Positions 1-6,249 of a DNA stretch of 9,404 bases are shown here, piece after piece; the stretch's first letter is position 1, and each line of letters starts with the position of its first letter. A model generated the notes under the pieces. The model saw only the letters and a list, made by a program, of their open reading frames with translations, was not told the DNA's origin and searched no databases. The stretch spans positions 1-9,404 of the forward strand of contig JAAXIR010000254.1 of NCBI GenBank assembly GCA_012270265.1. Reading direction: 5' to 3'. Source of the stretch: Candidatus Poseidoniales archaeon. GTDB lineage: Archaea; Thermoplasmatota; Poseidoniia; Poseidoniales; Poseidoniaceae. Position numbers and translations under genes: made by a program.

Positions 1-28
1 TTTTCGCTGACCAGCCGCTCCATCAAAC

Positions 29-574
29 ATGGATGTCGCATCACACTGGTTGATGGGTTCGGGTGCGACGAATGGACGTACGAAATTCTGGGTTGCTGGA
101 TTGATGGGCGTCCTTCCAGACCTGCTTGTTTTCATTCCGAACTCCTTCTTTTTGGACGGACGACCTGAGATTGATGAGAATACGGTCACTGCTGATTTTG
201 GATGGTACGCATGGGAAGCATACCAAGTCACGCATAGTCTCATCTGGGCGACGATTGGGTTCCTGTTCACGTGGATTTTCTTCGAAAAGCGAGGCGTTAC
301 GCGAAGGTTGTTTACGGATCATTCGCTCTCGGCACGAAGCGCTGCAATTTGGCTGTGGCTTCCTTGGTTCATCCACATCTTCAACGACATACCGACGCAT
401 ACTGCGAAATTCTTTCCTACACCGTTTCTGGCTCCGTTCAGTGACATTCAAGTCGATGGATATCGATGGAGCACACCATGGGTATGGTTTACGAATCTGG
501 CGATTATACTCGCCATTTGGTCGTACGTGTTCTACAAGAAACGAAACCAATCACTCATCGAGGAACGGGCGTAG
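29..574 (+). CDS. YdjM/DUF457-like membrane-bound metal-dependent hydrolase (predicted)
   Basis: A 181-residue membrane protein. It resembles the YdjM/DUF457 group of predicted membrane-bound metal-dependent hydrolases, whose substrates are mostly unknown. Visible conserved polar residues are His6 (ASH near the N-terminus), Asp31 in LPDL, His69 in VTHSL, and His116/Asp120/His124 in IHIFNDIPTH, followed by a FFPTPFLAPFSD stretch typical of the family. Hydrophobic segments lie at about 22-38, 67-85, 103-118 and 150-168. An in-frame TGA at 8-10 excludes a start further upstream, so ATG 29 is the first possible one. No Shine-Dalgarno is seen, so it may be leaderless. Its last 24 bases overlap the end of ribH on the other strand. 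Family assignment rests on motif spacing only, and the substrate cannot be inferred. Confidence 0.6.
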   Translation: MDVASHWLMGSGATNGRTKFWVAGLMGVLPDLLVFIPNSFFLDGRPEIDENTVTADFGWYAWEAYQVTHSLIWATIGFLFTWIFFEKRGVTRRLFTDHSLSARSAAIWLWLPWFIHIFNDIPTHTAKFFPTPFLAPFSDIQVDGYRWSTPWVWFTNLAIILAIWSYVFYKKRNQSLIEERA

Positions 575-952
575 TGCATCGACTGCAGCTGTTGCATGAG
601 GTCCAATTCGAGGTCCAACATGCTCGGGTAATGCACCAGGACCAATGATGCCCAAACCGATTGGTTTGTTGTGAACCAACTGCAATTCCCTCATGGTTTT
701 GCTGACGCCTTGACCCATGACCACACCATGATCCGTGTCGCCGTTTTCAATGATACCAAGGCAAAATGCTCCATCGATTTCTTCGTTGGCTAGAACTCTA
801 TCAAGTGCTAGGGGAATCTCCATGCAACCAGGAACTTCGATGACATCGACGAGATTGTATCCCAAATCCTCTGCCTGCGAGGTTGCGATTTTCAACATTT
901 TATTCATCTCGTCTAGGTGGTACATTGCGCATACGGCTACGATATTTGGCAT
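551..952 (-). CDS. ribH: 6,7-dimethyl-8-ribityllumazine synthase
   Basis: Lumazine synthase condenses 5-amino-6-ribitylamino-uracil with 3,4-dihydroxy-2-butanone 4-phosphate to give 6,7-dimethyl-8-ribityllumazine, the penultimate riboflavin step, in the cytosol. At 133 residues it has the short archaeal length. Diagnostic motifs are VPGCMEIP (residues 40-47, substrate loop), LGIIENGDTDHG (65-76) with the probable catalytic His75, and the C-terminal LGIIGPGALPEHVGPRIG region, which resembles archaeal enzymes. It is the last gene of the ribB-ribL-ribE-ribH operon, beginning 2 nt after the ribE stop. A Shine-Dalgarno AAGGAG lies inside the end of ribE, 8 nt before the ATG. Its 3' end overlaps the convergent membrane hydrolase gene. 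Confidence 0.95.
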   Translation of the reverse strand: MPNIVAVCAMYHLDEMNKMLKIATSQAEDLGYNLVDVIEVPGCMEIPLALDRVLANEEIDGAFCLGIIENGDTDHGVVMGQGVSKTMRELQLVHNKPIGLGIIGPGALPEHVGPRIGPHATAAVDALRPFLDE

Positions 953-954
953 GT

Positions 955-1554
955 TTATTTCTCCTTCATCATGCGTTCAACGGTTTCAACAACCATCATG
1001 GTCGTTGAATCGATTTCAAGATTCACTGCATCTCCAACCTGCTTGTCACCGATGGTGGTCAATCGCAGTGTTTCAGGAATCAAATGGAGATCAAAGTGGT
1101 CTTCTGAGACATCACCAATTGTGAGGGAAATACCATCGATACCGACGTATCCCTTGCTGACAATGTATTTCCGAACATCGGGTGGAGCGATGATAGAATA
1201 TTGAGCACCATCGCCAACCCGCTCCGATTTACTGACAAGACCACGGCCAATGATGTGTCCTGAAAGCAAGTGGCCTCCAACTTCATCCCCGTATCGCAAC
1301 GAACGCTCAACGTTCACGTGATGTCCTTGCTCAAGTTGGCCAAGAGTTGTCTTTTCGAGTGTTTCAGGGATGACATCGAATGAGACGATCTCATCGGTAA
1401 ATGCTGTTGCTGTTAAGCAAACACCATCGATGGAAATACTTGCTCCAATCTGCAATCCTTCCGTCGATGGGACACGGATTTGGAGGGTTGTGATATCGTT
1501 TCCACTTTCTATAGAAACGATTTCACCTTTACCTTGGACGATACCCGTGAACAT
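955..1554 (-). CDS. ribE: Riboflavin synthase, bacterial-type alpha subunit
   Basis: This enzyme dismutates two 6,7-dimethyl-8-ribityllumazine molecules to riboflavin plus the pyrimidine precursor. At 199 residues it has the two tandem lumazine-binding barrels of the bacterial trimeric enzyme. Domain 1 starts with the canonical MFTGIV and has SIDGVCLT (41-48) and VIPETLEKTTL (61-71). Domain 2 begins around GGHLLSGHIIG (93-103) and has YVGIDGISLTIGDV (136-149) and LIPETLRLTTIG (158-169). Many archaea instead use an unrelated single-domain riboflavin synthase, so this is a bacterial-type enzyme in an otherwise archaeal pathway. Start and the ribL stop overlap as TGATG. A perfect Shine-Dalgarno GGAGGTGA sits 6 nt upstream, inside ribL, which suggests translational coupling. 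Confidence 0.96.
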   Translation of the reverse strand: MFTGIVQGKGEIVSIESGNDITTLQIRVPSTEGLQIGASISIDGVCLTATAFTDEIVSFDVIPETLEKTTLGQLEQGHHVNVERSLRYGDEVGGHLLSGHIIGRGLVSKSERVGDGAQYSIIAPPDVRKYIVSKGYVGIDGISLTIGDVSEDHFDLHLIPETLRLTTIGDKQVGDAVNLEIDSTTMMVVETVERMMKEK

Positions 1555-1994
1555 CAGAATTCACCTCCCTTTGCTCGCTCAACGATGCGAGCGATGATCT
1601 TTCGAGTTCCATCCAAATCGTCGCTCAAACCTTCAACTCGGACAACTTCGATCGAGTCGTAACCTCGTTCTTCCAGTGCAGTTCGAATTCGGTCTTCAGC
1701 ATGTTCCTGGTCGTATCCTAAGGCGATGATGGATGGTTGAATCTCAGGTAGGATATCGAAAATAGGAACATCTGGAGAATTGCCAATGCAAGCAACATCG
1801 ACCGGTTTCAGTCCTTCAACCATGCGTCGACGAAGGTCCTGATTGGTAACTGGTTCATGCTTTCGCTTGCGGACGGTATCGTCATGAGCAACGACCACGG
1901 TGAGGTGATCTCCGAGGGCCTTTGCTTGCTCAAGATAGTGAAGATGGCCTGCATGGAGAAGGTCAAAAACTCCTACAGCCATGACCTTTCTCAT
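1554..1994 (-). CDS. ribL: FAD synthase, archaeal RibL-type cytidylyltransferase-family enzyme
   Basis: Archaeal RibL transfers AMP from ATP to FMN to make FAD. The protein has the nucleotidyltransferase signature GVFDLLHAGH (residues 8-17, HxGH with His14 and His17), then LTVVVAHDDTVRKRK (31-45), NQDLRRRMVEGLKPVD (51-66) and the IIALGYDQ segment (89-96). The spacing and length match the archaeal family (about 150 residues) rather than the bifunctional bacterial RibF. I prefer ATG 1994 (146 residues, MRKVMAVGVFD) over the upstream GTG at 2003. A GGGTGA Shine-Dalgarno spans that GTG and lies 5 nt before the ATG, and the family usually starts just before the nucleotide-binding strand. It lies between ribB and ribE in the operon. 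The riboflavin kinase that would supply FMN is not in this window. Confidence 0.9.
   Translation of the reverse strand: MRKVMAVGVFDLLHAGHLHYLEQAKALGDHLTVVVAHDDTVRKRKHEPVTNQDLRRRMVEGLKPVDVACIGNSPDVPIFDILPEIQPSIIALGYDQEHAEDRIRTALEERGYDSIEVVRVEGLSDDLDGTRKIIARIVERAKGGEF
1561..1568 (-). promoter_or_regulatory. Ribosome binding site of ribE (inside the ribL end)
   Basis: On the minus strand this reads GGAGGTGA, fully complementary to the UCACCUCC 3' end of archaeal 16S rRNA. It lies 6 nt before the ribE ATG. It is embedded in the last codons of ribL, so ribE is probably translated by re-initiation or coupling. Confidence 0.85.
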
Positions 1995-2035
1995 TGTGTT
2001 CACCCGTATTGAGCAGAGGAATCATGTTCTTGAGA

Positions 2036-2743
2036 TTACCCGTGCAATGCTGCAATGACTTCTGCGCCTTCCAAGAATGGAATTCCACGCTCTGCCGCCC
2101 ATGCTCGAGCATCTGCTACAGGGAGCGCGCCGTCTCCATCTGGCTGCAACATTTCCGCACCGATAACAACAGGTGTCAGTCCAGCGAGGCGAGCGATGCC
2201 AACTGCGAGTTCGGTGTGACCTTGACGCGTCAAGAGACCACCTTGCGATTCACGGCAAACGGGTATGTGACCGGGCGTTCGGAATTCTGCACCCATCCGT
2301 CGCTGCGCCTCAGCCTCGCTGAGTTCATCATCGAATACGGTCGCAGTGAGTTCTGCAAAACGACGGGTTGTGAGTGCTCGGTCATGATCGGTAATGCCTG
2401 TGTAGGTCTCCCTGTGATTCAACGAGAGTGTAAATGCTGACCGAGCATCGTACCGTAGGTCGTTCGTCTTTAATTCAGCTAGGACAGGATATTCTGCAGT
2501 CAGAACATCATGCGTGTGCAAATCCTGCAAAAATGGTAACCCAAAGGCCTGACCAACATCGTGTCCAATAGCCAAAAAGAGGAGGCCTCCACAATCCTGA
2601 CGGAGTTGCCGCATCGTTGCAGGCTGTGCAAATGCTGCAGGGAACAGAAGGTCGGTTTCGCCTTCACGCTTATCAGAATCAAATAGGCAAACTGGATTGC
2701 CTTGACGGAATGCAGCAATCGCTGCCTCAACAATTTCCGACAT
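2036..2743 (-). CDS. ribB: 3,4-dihydroxy-2-butanone 4-phosphate synthase
   Basis: The enzyme converts ribulose 5-phosphate to 3,4-dihydroxy-2-butanone 4-phosphate plus formate, providing the four-carbon unit for lumazine synthase. Family motifs are FDSDKREGETDLLF (the acidic Mg-binding loop), YTGITDHDRALTT, FRTPGHIPVC and GGLLTRQGHTELAVGIARLAG, in the usual order. From ATG 2743 it is 235 residues and begins MSEIVEAAIAAFRQG, matching where the family normally begins. An in-frame ATG at 2788 would add 15 residues but sits inside a perfect palindrome that looks like promoter DNA, so I prefer 2743. There is no GTP cyclohydrolase II fusion. It is the first gene of the rib operon and diverges from the endonuclease IV-like gene. 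Confidence 0.92.
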   Translation of the reverse strand: MSEIVEAAIAAFRQGNPVCLFDSDKREGETDLLFPAAFAQPATMRQLRQDCGGLLFLAIGHDVGQAFGLPFLQDLHTHDVLTAEYPVLAELKTNDLRYDARSAFTLSLNHRETYTGITDHDRALTTRRFAELTATVFDDELSEAEAQRRMGAEFRTPGHIPVCRESQGGLLTRQGHTELAVGIARLAGLTPVVIGAEMLQPDGDGALPVADARAWAAERGIPFLEGAEVIAALHG

Positions 2744-2781
2744 AGGCTGTCGTTTCGTTTCACCTTCATGAACCGTCGTAT

Positions 2782-2796
2782 TGTACATTATGTACA
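2782..2796. promoter_or_regulatory. Perfect 15-bp palindrome, candidate operator of the rib operon
   Basis: The sequence TGTACATTATGTACA consists of two perfect 7-bp arms around a single central base. It is centred about 46 bp upstream of the preferred ribB start, and its AT-rich core (ACATAATGTA on the minus strand) could double as a weak TATA element. A known candidate regulator is RbkR, the archaeal bifunctional riboflavin kinase/repressor, which controls rib genes in other archaea. That it binds here is inference. The site could also act on the divergent gene starting at 2868. Confidence 0.55.
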
Positions 2797-2798
2797 GA

Positions 2799-2822
2799 TT
2801 TCCGGCAAACGGGTGACGGAAA
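2799..2822. repeat. Short inverted repeat in the ribB/endonuclease IV intergenic region
   Basis: TTTCCG (2799-2804) and CGGAAA (2817-2822) are 6-bp arms separated by 12 nt. They lie immediately beside the 15-bp palindrome in the 124-bp region between the preferred starts of the two divergent genes. It may be a second regulator site or chance, since the arms are short. Confidence 0.25.
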
Positions 2823-2867
2823 GGGGTTAATGTAGGGAACGGCTTGGCTTGTATTCGCGGGGGTGGA

Positions 2868-4019
2868 ATGATGGGTGTGAAACTTGGTCCTGCAGGCGTA
2901 CCTTTGTCCTGTAAAGGACGAACAATCGTCGAAGGAATGGACGATATTATTGCTCTCGGACTCGAGACGATGGAAGCTCAAACGGTTCGATTGATTCAAC
3001 CACAACACTTCGAACAATACTGGCAAGCCGGTGTCCTAGCCAACAAGGCTGATTTCGAAATGAACATCCACGGACCATACTATTCCGAACTTCTCGGCAA
3101 TCGTGTTGAGCGTGGACGATCGCTTGCCAAAATCGAGGCAACATTGCAAGCAGCGCGAACCATCAACGCACGCCACATCACGCTCCACACAGGTCACTAC
3201 GGGGACTTTGGACGTGGCACGGCTGCCAACGAGCAAGTTGCAAACATCTTCTCTAGCATTGTTGAGCGTGTTCACGACATTTTGCATGAAGACGTTGATT
3301 AATTCACAGTCTTCCCATGGATCAAGTATGTGACACCATCCAAGATCGGTATTGAGACATCGGGTCGTCAGGAACTGTGGGGAAGCCTCGAAGAAGTCAT
3401 CGAAGTCGTTAACCACGTTGAAGGAACCATCCCCGTCCTCAACATTGCTCACATTCACGCTCGTGGTCATGGTCGAATGAAGACATCCGAAGATTATGGT
3501 GAATTGTTCGACATGGTTCGTGAATCGATTGGAACCAAGGAATTCTATTGCCACTTCTCAGGCGTCGAGCACCGAACAGGAAATGCCATGCATTACACAC
3601 AAATCAAGAAGTCCGATTTGAACTTCGAACCTCTTGCAGAATTCATCGTCGAGGACGGTGGTTGGCTAGATATCACCCTGATTTCAGACTCTCCATTGCT
3701 GGAACACGATGCGATGTACATGTTGCAAAACATCGACAAATCAAAGCACAAGCAACTTGAGCGAAAAGCCCGAGAAGACCGCCGCCGTGCACTCGCTGCA
3801 CAAACGGGTACATCGGTCGAGGACCTCCAGCGCCGTGAGGAAGAAATGGCGAAACTTCGAACTCAAGGTGGCAAACAAGAGCCCGTTGAAGAGACGAAAC
3901 CAGAACCTGAGCCAGTCAAAGAAGAAAAGAAACCAAAGAAGAAGGCCGCTGCTTCCAAGAAGAAAGAGGAAGAAGATGTCTTTTCCTTCGATGAGGAAGA
4001 CGATGACGACTTGTTCTGA
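2868..4019 (+). pseudogene. Endonuclease IV (Nfo)-like TIM-barrel protein, interrupted by an in-frame TAA
   Basis: The reading frame encodes an archaeal relative of endonuclease IV/AP endonuclease family 2, which cuts DNA at abasic sites using a metal cluster in a TIM barrel. Recognisable ligand segments are NIHGPY (His68), LHTGH (His107), GIETSGRQ (Glu163), LNIAHIHAR (192-198), CHFSGVEHR (His229) and ISDSPLLEHDA (272-282), counting the stop as residue 145. An ochre stop at 3300-3302 splits it. Coding sequence continues in the same frame (FTVFPWIKY before the next possible start, GTG 3330, which has no Shine-Dalgarno). About 95 C-terminal residues form a charged tail ending FSFDEEDDDDLF. I chose ATG 2868 because GGGGGTGG lies directly upstream; ATG 2871 is equally possible, and the TTG at 2844 is unlikely. 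It may be a real nonsense mutation, a sequencing or assembly error, or recoding. Confidence 0.8.
3300..3302 (+). other. In-frame ochre codon inside the endonuclease IV-like gene
   Basis: TAA follows ...HEDVD and precedes FTVFPWIKY in an otherwise continuous frame. The frame is unchanged on both sides, so a base substitution explains it better than one insertion or deletion. Codons such as GAA, CAA, TCA or TTA are one step away. Confidence 0.9.
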
Positions 4020-4109
4020 TTCGGTGAATCAAATCTTCTCAGAAATTGTGCCTTTCTGGCTCTCGTGAAGGGAATGCACATAAGGACAAAGAGTTCGAAG
4101 TCCCTAGTC

Positions 4110-5108
4110 ATGGCACACATTGCGGTGTTGGGATTGGGAAATTGGGGGACGGCTATTGCCCGTCTTTGGCTGCTTGAAGGTCACCATGTGAAAGGTTGGA
4201 CCATTGAACAAGAAGTGTATGAATCGATCACCATGGATGGGATTAATCGGAAATATTTGCCACAACAATCTGTCGAAGGATTGGAAGCAACAATGCATCT
4301 TGAAGAAGCACTTGATGGTGTTGAAATCGTTGTGCTTGCCATCCCCTCATCCGTCATCCTCAACGTGGTTGATGACATCATTCCATTCCTCCGTCCTGGT
4401 CACGTCTTGCTCGATTTGGCAAAGGGACTGGCTCCAGGAAAGCGGTTGATTTCTCAAGCAATTCATGAAGCATTGAAGAATGCAAATTGCTCGAATCCGC
4501 TAGCGGTGCTCACCGGTCCAACCATCGCTCCAGAAGCAGCCGGAGGTGTAATGACAACAGCATTGGTAGCGTCTGAGGACCTCTCTGTGGCTGAACGACT
4601 TGCAGAGACGCTCTCCACACCTACATTGCTTTTGCACGCCGCTTCAGACCCTGAAGGTGCGGAGCTCTGGGGTGCGTTCAAGAACGTCGTTGCCCTTGCA
4701 TGCGGCCTTGTTGACGGATTGAAGACCATCGGAACACTTGGTGGAGACAACCTGAAAGCCGCTATTTTCAGTGCAGGCTTCAAGGAAGGATGCATTCTCT
4801 TACCACTTCTTGGAGCAAGGGCGGAGGTAGCCTTTGGTCCAGCTGGATTGGGTGACCTTTACGTGACCTCTACATCTCCGTTTGGACGAAACAGATCCAT
4901 GGGTGAGAAACTTGGAACAGGAAAGACATTGGAAGAAGCTCTCGAAGAAATGACCATGGTAGCAGAAGGTGTTCGTGCAGCACGCATGTTCCGTGATCGA
5001 GCTATCGACCAAGGCATTGAAATTCCGTTTACAAAAGCACTCAACACGCTTCTCGATGGGGATATTGAAGCAGAAGAGTGCTGCCGAAGAATGGTTCTCT
5101 TGGGATAG
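4110..5108 (+). CDS. gpsA: NAD(P)-dependent sn-glycerol-3-phosphate dehydrogenase
   Basis: The enzyme reduces dihydroxyacetone phosphate to sn-glycerol 3-phosphate, the bacterial-type glycerolipid backbone. The 332 residues show the N-terminal Rossmann motif GLGNWGTAIA (8-17), LAIPSSV (76-82), DLAKGLAPG (102-110), TGPTIAPEAAGG (135-146), the helix with catalytic lysine AFKNVVALACGLVDGL (Lys191), and the C-terminal GPAGLGDLYVTSTSPFGRNR (243-262). This is the GpsA arrangement, not archaeal glycerol-1-phosphate dehydrogenase. The open frame extends back to GTG 4065, but MAHIAVLGLG at ATG 4110 puts the Rossmann strand at the normal distance from the N-terminus. No clear Shine-Dalgarno or TATA was found in 4020-4109. 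It is followed by a small gene on the same strand. Confidence 0.95.
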   Translation: MAHIAVLGLGNWGTAIARLWLLEGHHVKGWTIEQEVYESITMDGINRKYLPQQSVEGLEATMHLEEALDGVEIVVLAIPSSVILNVVDDIIPFLRPGHVLLDLAKGLAPGKRLISQAIHEALKNANCSNPLAVLTGPTIAPEAAGGVMTTALVASEDLSVAERLAETLSTPTLLLHAASDPEGAELWGAFKNVVALACGLVDGLKTIGTLGGDNLKAAIFSAGFKEGCILLPLLGARAEVAFGPAGLGDLYVTSTSPFGRNRSMGEKLGTGKTLEEALEEMTMVAEGVRAARMFRDRAIDQGIEIPFTKALNTLLDGDIEAEECCRRMVLLG

Positions 5109-5125
5109 GGCCGATTTCCTCATAT

Positions 5126-5143
5126 GGAGGGATGGTATCCTCC
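5126..5143 (+). promoter_or_regulatory. Hairpin containing the GGAGG of the downstream small gene
   Basis: GGAGG (5126-5130) can pair with CCTCC (5139-5143), extended by AT pairs with one bulged G and a very small loop. GGAGG is the only Shine-Dalgarno-like element before ATG 5148, so pairing could mask it. It could equally be chance, because ATG 5124 overlaps the first base of the stem. Confidence 0.3.
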
Positions 5144-5147
5144 AAGC

Positions 5148-5375
5148 ATGGCAGATGACAACTCTTCTGATTTGACCGACTTTGAAGCAGGTCTCCTCGA
5201 GTGGTTGTGCGAAAACAATTTCCATGTTGAGCCATGGTCAACACAAAATGCTGCAAAGCAATTCTACGTTGAAGAGGAAGCCATCTACGAGGCTATTGCT
5301 GCATTAACTCGAAAGGTCCCTCAACGCATTCAAGTGTTCTACAAGAACGGTGCTTTGCACATCGCAGCAGATTGA
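5148..5375 (+). CDS. Small protein with predicted winged-helix fold (unknown function)
   Basis: I do not recognise this family. It is 75 residues long, or 83 if it starts at ATG 5124. An acidic N-terminus (MADDNSSDLTD) is followed by a helix DFEAGLLEWLCENN (11-24), a second helical segment TQNAAKQFYV (32-41), a third helix EEEAIYEAIAALTRKV (42-57), and a predicted beta wing QRIQVFYKNGALHI (59-72). That order resembles a minimal winged-helix domain, so DNA binding or protein contact is possible, but this is inference from pattern only. It begins 39 nt after gpsA on the same strand and ends 4 nt before the convergent permease gene. Codon use and composition look like its neighbours, so it is probably real. 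Confidence 0.6.
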   Translation: MADDNSSDLTDFEAGLLEWLCENNFHVEPWSTQNAAKQFYVEEEAIYEAIAALTRKVPQRIQVFYKNGALHIAAD

Positions 5376-5379
5376 AACA

Positions 5380-6249
5380 TCACTGCTCTGAACCTTTCTT
5401 TAATTTCTTGAGGAAGGAGAACCACTTCGGTTGACGTACATCACCATCATCTGTCACGAATGAACGGATCATAAGCGAAAGCAGGTCAATGATGATGACG
5501 ACAATAAAGATGAGAATGAGCAAAGCAAGTACCTTATCGTATTGCAAGAGTTTTAGATAAGTGTTGATGTAGAAACCAATACCACCTGCTCCAACAAGGC
5601 CAATCACTGTACCATGTCGAACATTGTATTCAAACATGAACATGAGTTGGCTGAGCAGATGGTTTCCAGTCTCTGGAATGACCACTGAAGTGAAGATGGT
5701 TGGATGAGAAAGACCCATTGCTCTGCTGACCTCAAGAGAATCGCTTGGCATACGTTCAAAGGCTTCATAATGCAATTTTCCAAGATAACCAACTGTGTAG
5801 AATGTCATGGCAAGAACACCCGCCAGTGGCCCTACCCCAATCACGATGACGAAGATGATGGCCCAAATGAGCGATGGGAGGCTTCGGATCGCCGAGAGCA
5901 CGATTCGAAAAAACAGTGCAATGGGCATTGGCATCAGATTCTTCGCTGCAAAAGACGAAAGGGAAAGCGCGCCGATGAATCCAAGAATCGTTGCAACAAA
6001 GGCAATTTTGATGGTTTCAACCATTCCGATGTATCCAACCGAACAGAAGAATTCGATGTCCTTCTCACACACAGGATACGATTGCGCTTCCAAAACCGAC
6101 CAATTTGGAGGCCACATACTCTCACCAGTGAATGTAAGCAAGTTGTCAATTCCTTGACCCAATCGACCCCAATCACCTGCTAAATCGATGAGGATAAGGA
6201 GTGCAAGGAACAACAATCCGCCTACAGCGGCAATGAAGTTCTTTCTCAT
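5380..6249 (-). CDS. phnE: PhnE-type ABC transporter permease (phosphonate-transporter family, probable iron importer here)
   Basis: A 289-residue inner-membrane permease of the PhnE family. There is a first helix at about 6-23, then an outer loop with Cys61 and Cys69 close enough for a disulfide, then further helices to about 261. The cytoplasmic coupling loop is EAFERMPSDSLEVSRAMG (162-179). The family hallmark EYNVRHGTVIGLVGAGGIG (207-225) follows. The start at ATG 6249 is fixed by AGGAGG 7 nt upstream and by the ATGA overlap with the ATPase stop; the longer in-frame reading to 6276 is unlikely. PhnE proteins normally import phosphonates, phosphite or phosphate. Because the partner binding protein looks like a transferrin, I infer ferric iron (perhaps with an anion) as substrate. 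Confidence 0.88.
   Translation of the reverse strand: MRKNFIAAVGGLLFLALLILIDLAGDWGRLGQGIDNLLTFTGESMWPPNWSVLEAQSYPVCEKDIEFFCSVGYIGMVETIKIAFVATILGFIGALSLSSFAAKNLMPMPIALFFRIVLSAIRSLPSLIWAIIFVIVIGVGPLAGVLAMTFYTVGYLGKLHYEAFERMPSDSLEVSRAMGLSHPTIFTSVVIPETGNHLLSQLMFMFEYNVRHGTVIGLVGAGGIGFYINTYLKLLQYDKVLALLILIFIVVIIIDLLSLMIRSFVTDDGDVRQPKWFSFLKKLKKGSEQ

Noticed and set aside
41..550. 169-residue open frame on the minus strand opposite the YdjM-like gene
   Set aside because: Composition is that of an antisense shadow (Arg/Ser-rich, no family pattern); the + frame has coherent helices and conserved His/Asp.
2744..2867. FMN riboswitch ahead of ribB
   Set aside because: The region is too short and lacks the conserved multi-helix RFN pattern; a protein-bound palindrome fits better.
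3036..3554. 172-residue minus-strand open frame crossing the in-frame stop of the endonuclease-like gene
   Set aside because: Considered as an alternative gene explaining the interruption, but it has no recognisable motifs, while the + strand has clear Nfo-like motifs on both sides of the stop.
3330..4019. Independent second gene starting at GTG 3330
   Set aside because: There is no Shine-Dalgarno, it begins mid-barrel, and the nine codons upstream of it still read as coding sequence joined to the first half.
3863..4120. Serine/phenylalanine-rich minus-strand frame
   Set aside because: It is the antisense reading of the Lys/Glu/Asp-rich tail; the runs of Ser are a by-product.
5376..5410. 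Transcription terminator between the two convergent genes
   Set aside because: There is a loosely T-rich stretch at about 5393-5408 (+ strand), but it lies inside the permease coding end and has no clear U-run or hairpin, so I cannot support it.
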